Below the pieces are notes generated by a model, which ran no database searches, was not told the DNA's origin, and saw only the letters and a list, made by a program, of their open reading frames with translations. From JAFAGO01 sp031987605 (GTDB lineage Bacteria > Bacteroidota > Bacteroidia > Flavobacteriales > Weeksellaceae), in contig DALZZF010000010.1 of assembly GCA_031987605.1 (NCBI GenBank), forward strand, positions 29,869 to 93,868: a DNA stretch of 64,000 nucleotides, read 5' to 3'. This document shows, piece after piece, positions 52,184 through 62,500 of the stretch. Position numbers and translations under genes: made by a program. Positions within the stretch are counted from its first letter, which is position 1; each line of letters starts with the position of its first letter.

Positions 52184-53086
52184 ATGAACTTTCAACAACC
52201 ACAAACCTTAAAAACCATTGCCAATATCATTGGTGCCAGAGGTATCGGAGACGAAAATTTTCCGGTTCTGGGAACGAATGAAATTCACAGGGTTCGCCCC
52301 GGAGATATTGTATTCGTCAATCATCCGAAATATTACGACAAAGCCCTGAATTCTGCAGCAACCATCATCCTCATCGATAAAGAAGTGGAATGCCCGGAAG
52401 GAAAAGCACTTCTGATTTCCGATGATCCTTTTCGGGATTTCAATAAAATCAATACCCATTTTACCCGTATTTTCAATTTTACCGAAGAACTTCACGATGT
52501 GGAAATCGGGGAAGGAACATTCATCCATTCCTCTGCGGTAATCGGGAATAATGTGAAAATCGGTAAAAACTGTCATATTTTTCCCAATGTGGTCATTGGT
52601 GACCGCACCGAAATTGGCGATCATGTCATCATTCAAAGCAATACGGTTTTGGGTGGGGATGCTTTCTATTACCGTAAACTGGACGGTAATTTTGACCGAT
52701 TAATTTCCGTAGGAAATGTAATTATTGAAAACAATGTGGAAATCGGAAATGGTTGTACCATCGATCGTGGCGTTACGGATTCTACAATTATTGGTGAAGG
52801 TTCAGTGCTCGATAATCAAATTCAGATCGGGCATGATACCATTATCGGTAAAAAAGTGCTGATCGCTTCCCAAACAGGAATCGCCGGATGTTGCATCATC
52901 GAAGATGAGGTAACGATTTGGGGACAAGTGGGGATGGCTTCCGGTGTTCGGGTGGAAAAAGGAACGGTTCTTCTGGCAAAATGCGGGGTAAACCGAGATC
53001 TGAAAAAAGGAACTTATTTTGGTTCAATTGCCGAAGAATTCAGGGAATATTTACGAAAAGAAATAAAACTCAAAAACCTGAAATAA
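52184..53086 (+). CDS. LpxD-like hexapeptide acyltransferase (second paralogue)
   Basis: LpxD homologue of 300 residues with a shortened N-terminal domain (RVRPGDIVFVNHPKYYDKAL, like the HLSF region of LpxD) and hexapeptide helix from about residue 105. DNQIQIGHDTIIGKK near 223 retains the catalytic His. It lacks the extended C-terminal helix of the 48151 gene. It may N-acylate a different intermediate, or act on another UDP-sugar in place of lipid A. The start is ATG 52184; an upstream TTG would run through the hairpin. Confidence 0.82.
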   Translation: MNFQQPQTLKTIANIIGARGIGDENFPVLGTNEIHRVRPGDIVFVNHPKYYDKALNSAATIILIDKEVECPEGKALLISDDPFRDFNKINTHFTRIFNFTEELHDVEIGEGTFIHSSAVIGNNVKIGKNCHIFPNVVIGDRTEIGDHVIIQSNTVLGGDAFYYRKLDGNFDRLISVGNVIIENNVEIGNGCTIDRGVTDSTIIGEGSVLDNQIQIGHDTIIGKKVLIASQTGIAGCCIIEDEVTIWGQVGMASGVRVEKGTVLLAKCGVNRDLKKGTYFGSIAEEFREYLRKEIKLKNLK

Positions 53087-53135
53087 AACTGATTTTTATT
53101 TTAAAATCAAATTTTTTTAAACTCCAAAATATCAG

Positions 53136-53143
53136 TAAATTTG
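53136..53143 (+). promoter_or_regulatory. -7 box of sucD
   Basis: TAAATTTG 41 nt before the ATG at 53184. Confidence 0.5.
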
Positions 53144-53183
53144 CGAAAAGCAGATTCTAAACAAATAAAAAATTATACCTACT

Positions 53184-54056
53184 ATGTCAATATTAGTAAA
53201 CAAAGATTCTAAAGTAATCGTGCAGGGATTCACCGGCAACGAAGGAACTTTCCATGCAGAACAAATGATTGAATACGGAACCAACGTGGTTGGCGGAGTA
53301 ACTCCCGGAAAAGGAGGAAGCGAACATCTGGGAAAACCGGTATTCAATACCGTTGCCGATGCCGTGGAAAAAGCAGGAGCCAATGTAAGTATTATTTTCG
53401 TACCGCCTGCATTTGCTGCCGATGCAATTATGGAAGCTGCTGAAGCAGGAATTAAAGTAATTGTTGCCATTACCGAAGGAATTCCGGTTGCCGATATGGT
53501 AAAAGTAAAAGCATACATTGTTGATAAAGATACCCGATTGATTGGACCAAACTGCCCGGGAATCATTACCTCTGAAGAAGCAAAAATCGGAATTATGCCA
53601 GGTTTTGTTTTCAAAAAAGGAAAAGTAGGAATCGTTTCTAAATCAGGAACTTTAACGTATGAAGCAGCCGATCAGGTAGTAAGAGCAGGTTACGGAGTTT
53701 CTACAGCTATCGGAATCGGTGGAGATCCGATTATCGGAACCACCACAAAAGATGCTCTGGAACTTTTCATCAACGATCCTGAAACTGAAGCGGTGGTAAT
53801 GATTGGAGAAATCGGAGGTTCTTTGGAAGCAGAAGCTGCAAGATGGTACAAAGCCAGCGGTTCTACAAAACCTGTGGTTGGATTTATCGCCGGACAAACT
53901 GCACCAAAAGGAAGAACAATGGGACATGCAGGAGCAATCGTAGGAGGAGCAGAAGATACGGCACAGGCAAAAATGGCGATTATGAAAGAAAACGGAATTC
54001 ATGTAGTGGATTCTCCAGCAGATATTGGTGAAACTGTAGCGAAAGTTTTAGGATAA
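53184..54056 (+). CDS. sucD: Succinate--CoA ligase, alpha subunit
   Basis: TCA-cycle enzyme converting succinyl-CoA to succinate with nucleotide formation. It has 290 residues. The CoA-binding Rossmann start is QGFTGNEGTFHAEQMI, then GGVTPGKGG, SKSGTLTYEA near 154 and the phospho-acceptor His248 in GRTMGHAGAIVGG. The beta subunit gene (sucC) is not adjacent, unlike in many bacteria, although separated genes are common in Flavobacteriia. Confidence 0.96.
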   Translation: MSILVNKDSKVIVQGFTGNEGTFHAEQMIEYGTNVVGGVTPGKGGSEHLGKPVFNTVADAVEKAGANVSIIFVPPAFAADAIMEAAEAGIKVIVAITEGIPVADMVKVKAYIVDKDTRLIGPNCPGIITSEEAKIGIMPGFVFKKGKVGIVSKSGTLTYEAADQVVRAGYGVSTAIGIGGDPIIGTTTKDALELFINDPETEAVVMIGEIGGSLEAEAARWYKASGSTKPVVGFIAGQTAPKGRTMGHAGAIVGGAEDTAQAKMAIMKENGIHVVDSPADIGETVAKVLG

Positions 54057-54075
54057 TAACAAAAAAAACACAATT

Positions 54076-54744
54076 ATGAAAAAATTATTTTTAAGCTTAA
54101 CCCTTTCTGTTGCTGCGCTGGTTTCGGCACAGGTAGATTTTTCCTCTACGCGGTTCGGGATTACAGCCGGCGGAAATTATTCAAGAGTGAGCAATGCACA
54201 CAATCCTTCCGGTCCGCGCTATACAATGCAGGCGGGAGTTTTGGCTTTGATTCCGATTGATCAGAATGACCAGTTTTATATTCAGCCGGAAGTGGTATAT
54301 TATGGTGCCGGAGAAACCGGAAAGCAGGAAGGCATGAAAGGACAGCAAGGATATAATGCAGTGTACGGAAACAGTTACATTAGTGTTCCGCTTTATTTCA
54401 AAGGGTATTTTTCCGAAGCAGAATCGGAATTTTTTGGATTGATTGGACCGAGATTTAATTTTTTAGTTGGGCAGACCACAAAAAATCCTTCAAAACCTTA
54501 TTATGATCCGGATGTTTCAGAGGTGGGAACAGGTGCAAACGGAAAAGCCAACGGTTTTAACTTTGCAATCGGTGCAGGTATAGGATATAGTTATAAGCGA
54601 CAACTGGAACTAAGTGTGCGGTATGATTTGGGACTATCCAATACTTACAAAGGTTTAATGAACGAAGGAGGTACAGATCCTTCTATTGAAAAGAAAAAAT
54701 CTGAGCAGGTATTCAGCATAGGGCTCAGTTATATTTTTGAATAA
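54076..54744 (+). CDS. Outer-membrane beta-barrel protein (PorT-like family)
   Basis: Exported protein of 222 residues. MKKLFLSLTLSVAALVSAQ is the signal peptide. It has about eight amphipathic strands (RFGITAGGNYSRV, QFYIQPEVVYYGAG, SYISVPLYFKGYF, LELSVRYDLGLSN) and ends in an aromatic-containing strand (VFSIGLSYIFE), the barrel insertion signal. It belongs to the general outer-membrane barrel type 2 family. No specific function can be assigned. It begins 19 bp after sucD, so it could share its transcript. Confidence 0.82.
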   Translation: MKKLFLSLTLSVAALVSAQVDFSSTRFGITAGGNYSRVSNAHNPSGPRYTMQAGVLALIPIDQNDQFYIQPEVVYYGAGETGKQEGMKGQQGYNAVYGNSYISVPLYFKGYFSEAESEFFGLIGPRFNFLVGQTTKNPSKPYYDPDVSEVGTGANGKANGFNFAIGAGIGYSYKRQLELSVRYDLGLSNTYKGLMNEGGTDPSIEKKKSEQVFSIGLSYIFE

Positions 54745-54751
54745 AATTACA

Positions 54752-54777
54752 ATCCGGATTATTTCCGGATTTTTTTG
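54752..54777 (+). terminator. Rho-independent terminator
   Basis: Stem ATCCGGA/TCCGGAT with loop TTATT is followed by seven T residues, ending the sucD-barrel unit. Confidence 0.8.
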
Positions 54778-54879
54778 TGCTGAATTTTTTCTAAGAATTT
54801 CTCTAAAATTTAACATTTTTTAGCAATGCATTAGGAAATTATTTAGACAAAAGATTCGTTACTTTATAAAAAATAATTC

Positions 54880-55455
54880 ATGAAAAAATTTCTTTCTCTC
54901 TTTGTTGTCAGTATTTTTTTGCTGAGTCTATGGTCCTTTAATACGAATAAGAAACGCATTATTATTGATGCCGGACATGGCGGAACAGATACAGGATCTA
55001 CAAAAGAAGAAATTAAGGAAAAAGAAATTACACTTGCCGTAGCGGAACTTATAAAATCTGAAAACAAAAATAGCAATATTGAAATTGTACTCATTCGCGA
55101 TAGTGATTCTTTTCCATCATTAGCACAACGTGTGGATTTTATCAATACCCGAAATGCAGATTTGGTTATTTCTTTACATGTAAACTTCAACGGAAAAGAT
55201 TCTAAGAAAAAAGGAACTGAAATCTATTATCAGAACTCTGAAACATCTTTGGTTGCTGCAAAAAAACTTTCACAATATTTTTCAAATCCTACTTTGGATC
55301 AGCAGAATTTTAAAATTCTCCGCGAATCCAAGGCAACAGCACTTTTGGTAGAGTTGGGATTTTTGTCCAATGATGAGGATCGGAAATATTTATCCAGCAA
55401 ATCCGGTCAAAAAGAAATCGCAAATAAAATTCTGGATTTCGTAAACGAATACTAA
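54880..55455 (+). CDS. N-acetylmuramoyl-L-alanine amidase (Amidase_3)
   Basis: Zinc amidase that removes stem peptides from peptidoglycan. It has 191 residues: an N-terminal signal or anchor (KFLSLFVVSIFLLSLWSF) then the catalytic domain with IIIDAGHGGTDTGS near 27 (first zinc His), KEKEITLAVAELI (Glu ligand), NADLVISLHVNFN near 99 (second His) and LLVELGFLSNDEDRKYL near 154 (catalytic Glu). There are no AMIN or binding repeats. The regulatory helix of AmiA/C proteins is absent, so activity may be constitutive. Confidence 0.92.
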   Translation: MKKFLSLFVVSIFLLSLWSFNTNKKRIIIDAGHGGTDTGSTKEEIKEKEITLAVAELIKSENKNSNIEIVLIRDSDSFPSLAQRVDFINTRNADLVISLHVNFNGKDSKKKGTEIYYQNSETSLVAAKKLSQYFSNPTLDQQNFKILRESKATALLVELGFLSNDEDRKYLSSKSGQKEIANKILDFVNEY

Positions 55456-55594
55456 ATACTCAATATTCTTGCATCTCAATGCAAAACTAAAGCCCGATAA
55501 ACGACTGCATTTGTGGTTATTTATCGGGCTTGTCAAATTAATGAATATAGAATAAAACAAAATAATCCGAACTTTTCTAAGCATTTATACCTAT

Positions 55595-55626
55595 AAAAAG
55601 CAGTTCCAAATCCGAACTGCTTTTTT
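55595..55626. terminator. Bidirectional terminator between convergent genes
   Basis: A 12-bp perfect stem AAAAAGCAGTTC/GAACTGCTTTTT with a 7-nt loop has A and T runs on both sides. A second stem (AGCCCGATAAA/TTTATCGGGCT, 55491-55530) lies just upstream. Confidence 0.85.
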
Positions 55627-55664
55627 ATTTTCGATTAAAATAATTTTTTTAAAACTAAAATATT

Positions 55665-56960
55665 TTAGCTGGTTTTAATCCATTTCCACAATTCCTTCAT
55701 TGTGGCTTTGTTTCCGTACATCAAAATGCCGACTCTGTAAATTTTTGCAGCAATAAAAATCATCAGAAAACACGTAATTAAAAGTAATGAAATGGACAGC
55801 ACCAATTCCCAAACCGGCACGCCAAAAGGAATTCTTGCCGTCATTGCAATCGGTGAAGTGAATGGAATAACCGAAAGCCAGAATGCAGTAGGACCATCCG
55901 GATTGTTGATAATTGTAAAACTTCCGTAAACGCCCAGCATTAAAGGGATAATAGCAAAAAGCGTAAACTGTTGCGTTTCTGTTTCGTTGTCTACCGCAGA
56001 ACCAATCGCGGCATACATGGAACTGTAAAAAATATAGCCCAAGAGAAAATAAGTAACGAAAACGAAAATAATGAGCGGATAATTCAGATCCAGTAAAGTG
56101 TGAGAAATGGTTTCAAAAATCTGTAAAACATTTAAACTGCTGAATGCCGGATTGCTTTTCATCGCTGCAAATCCGCTGTTGAAAACCACTGCTGCAATAA
56201 CCGACATCGCAATCCAGACGATAAACTGGGTAAGCGCAACAAAGGTTACTCCCAAAATTTTGCCCATCATCAGTTCAAAAGGTTTTACGGAAGAAATGAT
56301 GATTTCGACCACGCGATTGTTTTTTTCTTCCAGCACACTGCGCATTACCCGAACGCCATATATAATGATGAACATAAAAACGGCGTACATCATCACCATT
56401 CCCAAACCGGTTTTCACGCCAAACATCAAGTCCGAATCGGTCTTATTATTGTCGACTACATTTTTGGTGTACAAATCAAAACCTTTGTCCAGATTTTGAA
56501 TTTGTGTTTCGGTTAACCCTAAATTTTTTATTTTTTTACGTTTAATTCCTTCAATAATATCAGCCGTAATTTTGGATTTGGTATCGAAACCGATCTTTTT
56601 GTTGATGAGCAGCTGCGTGTGGTCTTCCAAATTATCGAAATTATTGTTTTCTAATTTCGGAATAATGAGAAGTCCATCCGTTCCTTCCATTTCCTTCAGC
56701 GAACTTTTGAGGGCAGTTTCGGTGGTTTCGGGAACAAAAACATATTTTAATTTTTCGGTGGATTTTAATGTATTGGTGAAAATTCCGCTTTTATCAATCA
56801 CATTGAACGTATGTTTCGTTTCATTGGCTTTCATCATAAAAGTGATGAGCGCACCGAAAGCGATGAGTAAAATCGGCGTGAAAACGGTAAGAAGAATAAA
56901 AGATTTCTTTTTTACCTGTGTTAAATATTCTCTTTTGGTAATGAGGAGGATGTTTTTCAT
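55665..56960 (-). CDS. ABC transporter permease (NatB-like)
   Basis: Membrane half of an ABC-2 type exporter, 431 residues. Topology: one N-terminal segment (FILLTVFTPILLIAFGALITFM), a periplasmic domain of about 140 residues, then five segments (MMYAVFMFIIIYGVRVM, FVALTQFIVWIAMSVIAAVVF and others). The motif VMRSVLEEKNNRVVEIIISSVKPFELMMGKILG is characteristic of the NatB/YhaP family. Substrate unknown: sodium, lipid or peptide export are all reported. It follows the ATPase gene by 12 bp, forming a two-gene operon. Confidence 0.9.
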   Translation of the reverse strand: MKNILLITKREYLTQVKKKSFILLTVFTPILLIAFGALITFMMKANETKHTFNVIDKSGIFTNTLKSTEKLKYVFVPETTETALKSSLKEMEGTDGLLIIPKLENNNFDNLEDHTQLLINKKIGFDTKSKITADIIEGIKRKKIKNLGLTETQIQNLDKGFDLYTKNVVDNNKTDSDLMFGVKTGLGMVMMYAVFMFIIIYGVRVMRSVLEEKNNRVVEIIISSVKPFELMMGKILGVTFVALTQFIVWIAMSVIAAVVFNSGFAAMKSNPAFSSLNVLQIFETISHTLLDLNYPLIIFVFVTYFLLGYIFYSSMYAAIGSAVDNETETQQFTLFAIIPLMLGVYGSFTIINNPDGPTAFWLSVIPFTSPIAMTARIPFGVPVWELVLSISLLLITCFLMIFIAAKIYRVGILMYGNKATMKELWKWIKTS

Positions 56961-56972
56961 TTTCGGGAATTC

Positions 56973-57884
56973 TTAATGATTTTGACTGACTGCACTGATG
57001 AAAACTTCGTTCATGCTCGGGATCTTTTCGTCAAAAGAACGAATTTTTCCGATGGTAAGAAGTTGTGAAAGCAGTTGATTGTGGTCGTTTTCGTTTTGGA
57101 TTTCAAAACTCAGAAGTCCGTTTTCCGTTTTTTCCTGAAGTACGGGAATCAGATTTTTAAACTGAACGAATTTTTCTGTATCTGCATCCTGAACGGTGAC
57201 ACTGAAAATGTTTTTCTTAAATTTTTCACGCACATCAAAGACTTTTCCATCCAGAATTTTGTGGGAATGATTGATAAGCGCTACATAATCGCACATTTCT
57301 TCCACGCTTTCCATGCGGTGTGTGGAAAGGATGATGGTGGTGCCGTTTTCTTTCAGTTTCAGAATCTGATCTTTAATGAGATTGGCATTCACCGGATCAA
57401 AACCGGAAAAAGGTTCATCCAGAATCAGGAGTTTGGGTTTGTGCAAAACCGTTACCACAAATTGGATTTTCTGCGCCATTCCTTTAGAAAGTTCGGAGAG
57501 TTTTTTCTTCCACCACTGATCGATATTCAATTGTTCAAACCAGTATTTTGCCTGTTCTAAGGCTTCATTTTTGGTCATTCCTTTCAGTTCTCCGAAATAA
57601 AGAAGCTGATCGCCGATGGTCATATTTTTGTATAATCCGCGTTCTTCGGGCATATAACCGATTTGCTTGATGTGTTCTGGATTCAGCAGTTCATCATTGA
57701 TCCAGACTTTCCCGGAATCGGCTTGTGTAATTTGATTGATAATGCGGATAAAGGTGGTTTTTCCTGCTCCGTTTGGTCCGAGAAGACCGTAAATGCTGCC
57801 TTTTGGAACTTCAATACTGAAATCTTCCAGTGCGATTTTTTTTCCGGCGTTATAGGATTTTGTTACGTGTTCTGCTTTTAGCAT
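56973..57884 (-). CDS. ABC transporter ATP-binding protein (NatA-like)
   Basis: Cytoplasmic ATPase of 303 residues driving the permease encoded next. Walker A GPNGAGKTT near 36-44, Q-loop region QIGYMPEERGLYKNMTIGD, signature LSKGMAQK near 135, Walker B LLILDEPFSGFDP near 155 and the His switch STHRMESVEE near 190. PEERGLY and a C-terminal domain of about 80 residues match the NatA/YhaQ group. Confidence 0.94.
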   Translation of the reverse strand: MLKAEHVTKSYNAGKKIALEDFSIEVPKGSIYGLLGPNGAGKTTFIRIINQITQADSGKVWINDELLNPEHIKQIGYMPEERGLYKNMTIGDQLLYFGELKGMTKNEALEQAKYWFEQLNIDQWWKKKLSELSKGMAQKIQFVVTVLHKPKLLILDEPFSGFDPVNANLIKDQILKLKENGTTIILSTHRMESVEEMCDYVALINHSHKILDGKVFDVREKFKKNIFSVTVQDADTEKFVQFKNLIPVLQEKTENGLLSFEIQNENDHNQLLSQLLTIGKIRSFDEKIPSMNEVFISAVSQNH

Positions 57885-58082
57885 TCGATTAAAAGTAATT
57901 TGAATTGTGTATAAAATTAGTAATGGAATGAAGGAAAATGTTACGTTTTTGAGAGGTGATTTTTCTGTGCTGCGGATAAGATTCTCTGTTTTGACGCTCG
58001 CTTCGCTCGCGCCTTTTCATTTCGGAAAATTATTTTTTAAATGAAATGCTTTTGCAAACCTTGCGTTGAAATCAATCCAAAT

Positions 58083-59081
58083 CTATGAAAGCTCGGCGTA
58101 ATATTTTGAATAAAATTCTTTCGCTTCTTCGATAATGGCATCCATTTCTTCAAGCGTAAAAATTTCCAGAAACTTCTTACGAAAATCTTTAAAATGGGGA
58201 ACACCTCGGAAATAATTGGTGTAATGCTGGCGCATTTCAATCAAGCCCAAACGTTCGCCTTTCCATTCTGCACTCCATTCTGCGTGTTGGCGAACCGCCA
58301 AAAGTCGATCCTCAATCGTTGGAGCAGGAAGAAGTTCTCCGGTTTCAAAATAATGCTTCACTTCATTGAAAATCCAGGGATAGCCAATAGCTCCACGACC
58401 GATCATTATTCCGTCGCAGTCGTATTTTTCGCGGTATTCTTTTGCTTTTTGCGGAGAATCGATATCGCCATTGCCGAAAATCGGAATTTCAATATTCGGA
58501 TTGTTTTTAATTCTGGAAATATGCTCCCAGTCGGCTTCGCCTTTATACATCTGGGCGCGCGTTCTGGCGTGAATGGTGAGGGCTTTTATACCGGCATCCT
58601 GCAAACGTTCCGCAACTTCATCAATATTAATGGAAGGAATATCCCAACCCAAACGCGTTTTTACGGTAACAGGAAGATGCGTGGAACGGACTACGGCTTT
58701 GGTTAAACGGATCATCAAATCCACATCTTTCAAAACTCCGGCTCCGGCACCTTTGCACACTACTTTTTTTACGGGGCAACCGAAATTGATGTCTACAAGA
58801 TCCGGTTCTACGGTTTCTACAATTCTTGCGGACATGGCCATGGCTTCTTCATCGCCACCGAAAATCTGGATTCCAACCGGTCTTTCGTAATCGAAAATAT
58901 CGAGTTTTTTACGGCTTTTCATGGCATCGCGAATCAATCCTTCTGAAGAAATAAATTCCGAATACATGAGATCTGCACCGTGCATTTTGCAAAGTTTTCT
59001 GAAGGGCGGATCGCTTACATCTTCCATAGGTGCAAGAAGAAGCGGGAATTCCGGAAGTTCTATGTTGCCGATTTTTACCAT
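58083..59081 (-). CDS. dusB: tRNA-dihydrouridine synthase, DusB-like
   Basis: FMN enzyme reducing uridines in the tRNA D-loop. It has 332 residues. TIM barrel start LLLAPMEDVSDPPFR near 14-28, INFGCPVKKV with catalytic Cys102, KTRLGWD near 137, ALTIHARTRAQMYKGEADWE near 165 and GNGDI plus MIGRGAIGYPWIF near 220. The start is ATG 59081. A longer frame from 59147 would contain the promoter. A TATCTTTG box ends 4 nt before this ATG, so the message is probably leaderless. Confidence 0.93.
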   Translation of the reverse strand: MVKIGNIELPEFPLLLAPMEDVSDPPFRKLCKMHGADLMYSEFISSEGLIRDAMKSRKKLDIFDYERPVGIQIFGGDEEAMAMSARIVETVEPDLVDINFGCPVKKVVCKGAGAGVLKDVDLMIRLTKAVVRSTHLPVTVKTRLGWDIPSINIDEVAERLQDAGIKALTIHARTRAQMYKGEADWEHISRIKNNPNIEIPIFGNGDIDSPQKAKEYREKYDCDGIMIGRGAIGYPWIFNEVKHYFETGELLPAPTIEDRLLAVRQHAEWSAEWKGERLGLIEMRQHYTNYFRGVPHFKDFRKKFLEIFTLEEMDAIIEEAKEFYSKYYAELS

Positions 59082-59085
59082 CGTG

Positions 59086-59093
59086 CAAAGATA
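59086..59093 (-). promoter_or_regulatory. -7 box of dusB, 4 nt from the ATG
   Basis: TATCTTTG then CACG then ATG on the minus strand, the clearest leaderless-type arrangement in the window. Confidence 0.6.
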
Positions 59094-59277
59094 CAAAAGA
59101 TGTGGGAATGTTTTTTTGGTTTGAGAATTTGAGCAAGTCAAACGCATTAAAATATTATCAAGTAATTATCAAATTACATTGATTTATTGAAATAATATCA
59201 ATAAACGCAAAGAAAAACAAAGACATTTCATTTACGAATGTAATACGAAGAAAATTATTTTGTATTACTTTAATTAA

Positions 59278-59350
59278 GAGCCTGTGTTAAAAATTTTACC
59301 GATTTTTTTATATAGCTTCAGAAAATCACCTTTGCTAAATTTTGATGCTC
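59278..59350. repeat. MITE-like element, copy 3 (73 bp)
   Basis: Starts GAGCCTGTGTTAAAAATTTT and ends GATGCTC. It shares with copy 1 the interior ACCGATTTTTTTAT and CTTTGCTAAA. The right end has decayed more than the left. It occupies part of a 492-bp gap (59082-59573) in which I see no gene or other structure apart from the dusB promoter. Confidence 0.65.
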
Positions 59351-59573
59351 TTTTGAGTGTATTTTCTACTTCCTATTTTTGATTTAGCCCGCTAAATCTG
59401 CAAACATGAAGCAAAAAATCCATCTCAAAATACCTATAAAAATTTTTAGCAATAAAATTTAAACATCTTAAAAGGAATAAAATTTTCAGATTTATTAACG
59501 GACTTCTTCTTTGTATAATAGAAAAATGGAGGAAATTATTCCTGAAAACGCTTCCAACTTCCCTCTTCCGGCT

Positions 59574-62500
59574 TTAAAAACTCGCTTTCACCTGCATACT
59601 TCCGATATGAATGGTACGCTCGCCGGAATTTCTGCCTTCATAATTCAGGTTGAGAATAATGAATGAATTAATGGATTGCTGTAGAAATAAACTCCAGACC
59701 TGATTTTTTCCGGGCTTCAGTCCGTCCAGCATTTGGTTTCCGACAATTGAGAAACTTTCTCCTGTAAAATCATTATTAATAAAGGAAAAAGTGGCACGGA
59801 GTGAAGTTTTTTTGAGTTCCCATTGAAATGCACCGGTTATATCCAGCGTTTTCAAAAGTTCTTCACCATCCAGTCTGGATTTTTGGCGATAAGTTCCGGA
59901 AAGTTCCGCCTGAATTGCGGTGTTTACTTTGTAAGTGGCTTTTGGTCGTGTTTCGATATTGCGCAGCAGATAATCTCTTGAAGTAAACATTTGCGAAGAA
60001 TTTTCAATATTCACCAGAGAATTTTCGAAATCCAATCGGAAATCTTTGTTGAACCAATATCCGAACGTCAGCAAATGTGAGGTTTGGTTCCGAACCTCAT
60101 TGCTGAAATTGGCATTGATGAGATTCTGGTTGTCGATAAAGCGATAATTTCCGTTCCAGCCGGATTTGTCAGTTGAATTAAATTGTGCTGAAGCCAGAAA
60201 ATTTTGATTTTTCAGAATCTGGTCATCATTTTTTTCAAAAGGATTCAATGCGAAAATTCTGTCCTTTTTATAATAAGAATTCTGCGAATTGATGGAGATA
60301 TTAAAATTCCAACGTTTTAAAAAATGGTTCTGTGAACTGAAAATTACGGAAGGATTCACAAAAAGAGCCAGTGTCATTTTATTTTTATTAGAAGGAATAT
60401 AGGTTGTGGTATTGGTATAAACCCTGATGTATTGGGCAAGATCGGCATATTCGGCAACTTCAAATTCGTCCAGTTGCTGGATTCCGTCGCCATTATAATC
60501 CGTCCATTTGTACACGCCCTGTCCGTCCGTCACTTTGATATATTGAAATTCCCGTTGCGCTTCCTGCCCGTTTCCGAGTTCATAAAAAGCCTGCAAACGC
60601 ATTCCGTTTTGCAAAAGTTGTTGATTGTACAGAATATTCCCAATCACAAAATCCTGATTGAAGCCAGTATTCAAATCCTGATTCTGGTAATAAAATTTCC
60701 GGTAATGAATCAGTGCGCTTAATGTTGTTTTTTCGGTTTTAATGATTTCGCTTTCCGCCATCATCCCCAAAATGTGGTTCATATTTTCCATTGAATTGTT
60801 GCGGATGGAATCGTTATCCCGAAAATAAACCCTTGTGGAAAGTTTGGTTCTGGCTGAATCACCGATTTTCTTTTGCAGAAAAACTTCTTTCCAGCTGAAA
60901 CTTGTGGTGTCGTATAATTGGGTTTCGCTGTATTTTTTGGCGTTATGTTCCATACTTCCACCAATTCCCCAACTTCCTTTTGTGCTGTTGAGTTCGGCAA
61001 TCACTTCACCACGGATAAATTTCGTGTCCAGTTCGGTTGCGCTGGTGTTGAGATAAGAAAATTTTCCGGTTGAAGTGATTTTTCCTTTTTTAATGCCAAA
61101 ATCCACATCATTTTTAATGCCTTTGTAGGATCCTTTTTCATCCAGATAATTGATTCGGTAATTCAGGAATGTGCCATTTTCCCATTGATTCAGAAAACTT
61201 CCGGTAAAACGGTTCTGGGTTTTCTGGCTGAATTCCTGCAACAAATTGAAATCCCTTGCAAACTCCACATCATTAATCCGGTCCAGAATATGAAATCTCC
61301 CGGAAATATGCTGGAATTCAAAACTCGGCGTACCTTTCCAGTTCTTTTTTCCGAATGTTTTGGCGGCATACATTCTTCCGGCATATCCTATGTTTTCATT
61401 TGAATCTTTCGAGGAAAACAAATTGATGTCGTAATTGCTTAATGAAAAATCGGCTCCTACTTTTCCTTCATTCAACTGATATTCTGTATTAAAGGAAAAA
61501 ACCTGCGTTTGTTGCGGAGAAGGCAATTTTCGCACAGCGCGATAACTTCCCAAATTTGGACCTGCATATTCGAAAACCCTTCCGTTGTTCGTGGTTTGTG
61601 CAATATTGTAATCACCAAGATTTGAGCCGAAATAGGTGAAAGCAACTTGATACAGCGTAGCAGTTTCATTGCTGGAAAACTGATAGTAATCGCCAAATGC
61701 ACCGGAAATTTTTTCGTAAAGAATTTTATTCACATCATATTCTGTAATTACTCCGGAAGGCGCGTACATGGCTTGCTCATCATTTCCTGCATCGGCAAGA
61801 ATCTTTTGATCTTCTTCACTAAGGTTTAGAGAAAGGGGAGCGTTCTTATTATCATTTTCCATAAACCAGCTCATTCCAAGTTTTAGTTTTTCTCTTTGAT
61901 GCTGCAGGTTTCCGGTAAATAAATAGCGGGAATAATTTCGGTTGGTATAATTATAGGAAATGGTGATGAAGTTCTGCTTGAAAATCGGCCGAAAACTGGT
62001 AAATGTAATTTCACCGGTGTTATAATTAATGGTATAATCCTGATTTTCTCCGCGTTTCATCAGGATTCCATCAATAAAAACCTGTTCAGAACCGGAAATA
62101 ATGGTGATAAAAGTTTCACCGTTTTTTCCGGTCAGGCGATAAGGTCCCTGGTTTCCTTCCACACCCTGAAAACGGATTCTGTGAAATTCACTTCTTGCCA
62201 CACCTGCGGAAATATCAAGGATGGTTTTATGCTCTTTCCCAAACCGGGTTTGATATTGCAATCCCATACTTCGCCTTTGATATCGGGCAAAATAGGTGGT
62301 TTCATCATTCAAATCAAGATGCCCGGCGCGAATTGCCGAATGATCTTTGATGTTGAGTTGTATGTAAATTTTATCGAATTCGTCCAGCGTTTGCGTATAA
62401 CCATCTGCCTGAATCGGAAGATTGTGGTCGGAAATCGAAGCTAAAATCGATACATCCGGAGAAAGTTTTCCGGTAATCTGTAAATCCATAGAACTTTGTA

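Noticed and set aside
57985..58016. GCTCGCTTCGCTCGCG stretch between the ABC operon and dusB
   Set aside because: A six-base direct repeat rather than a hairpin, with no second copy noticed in the window; too little to call a repeat family.
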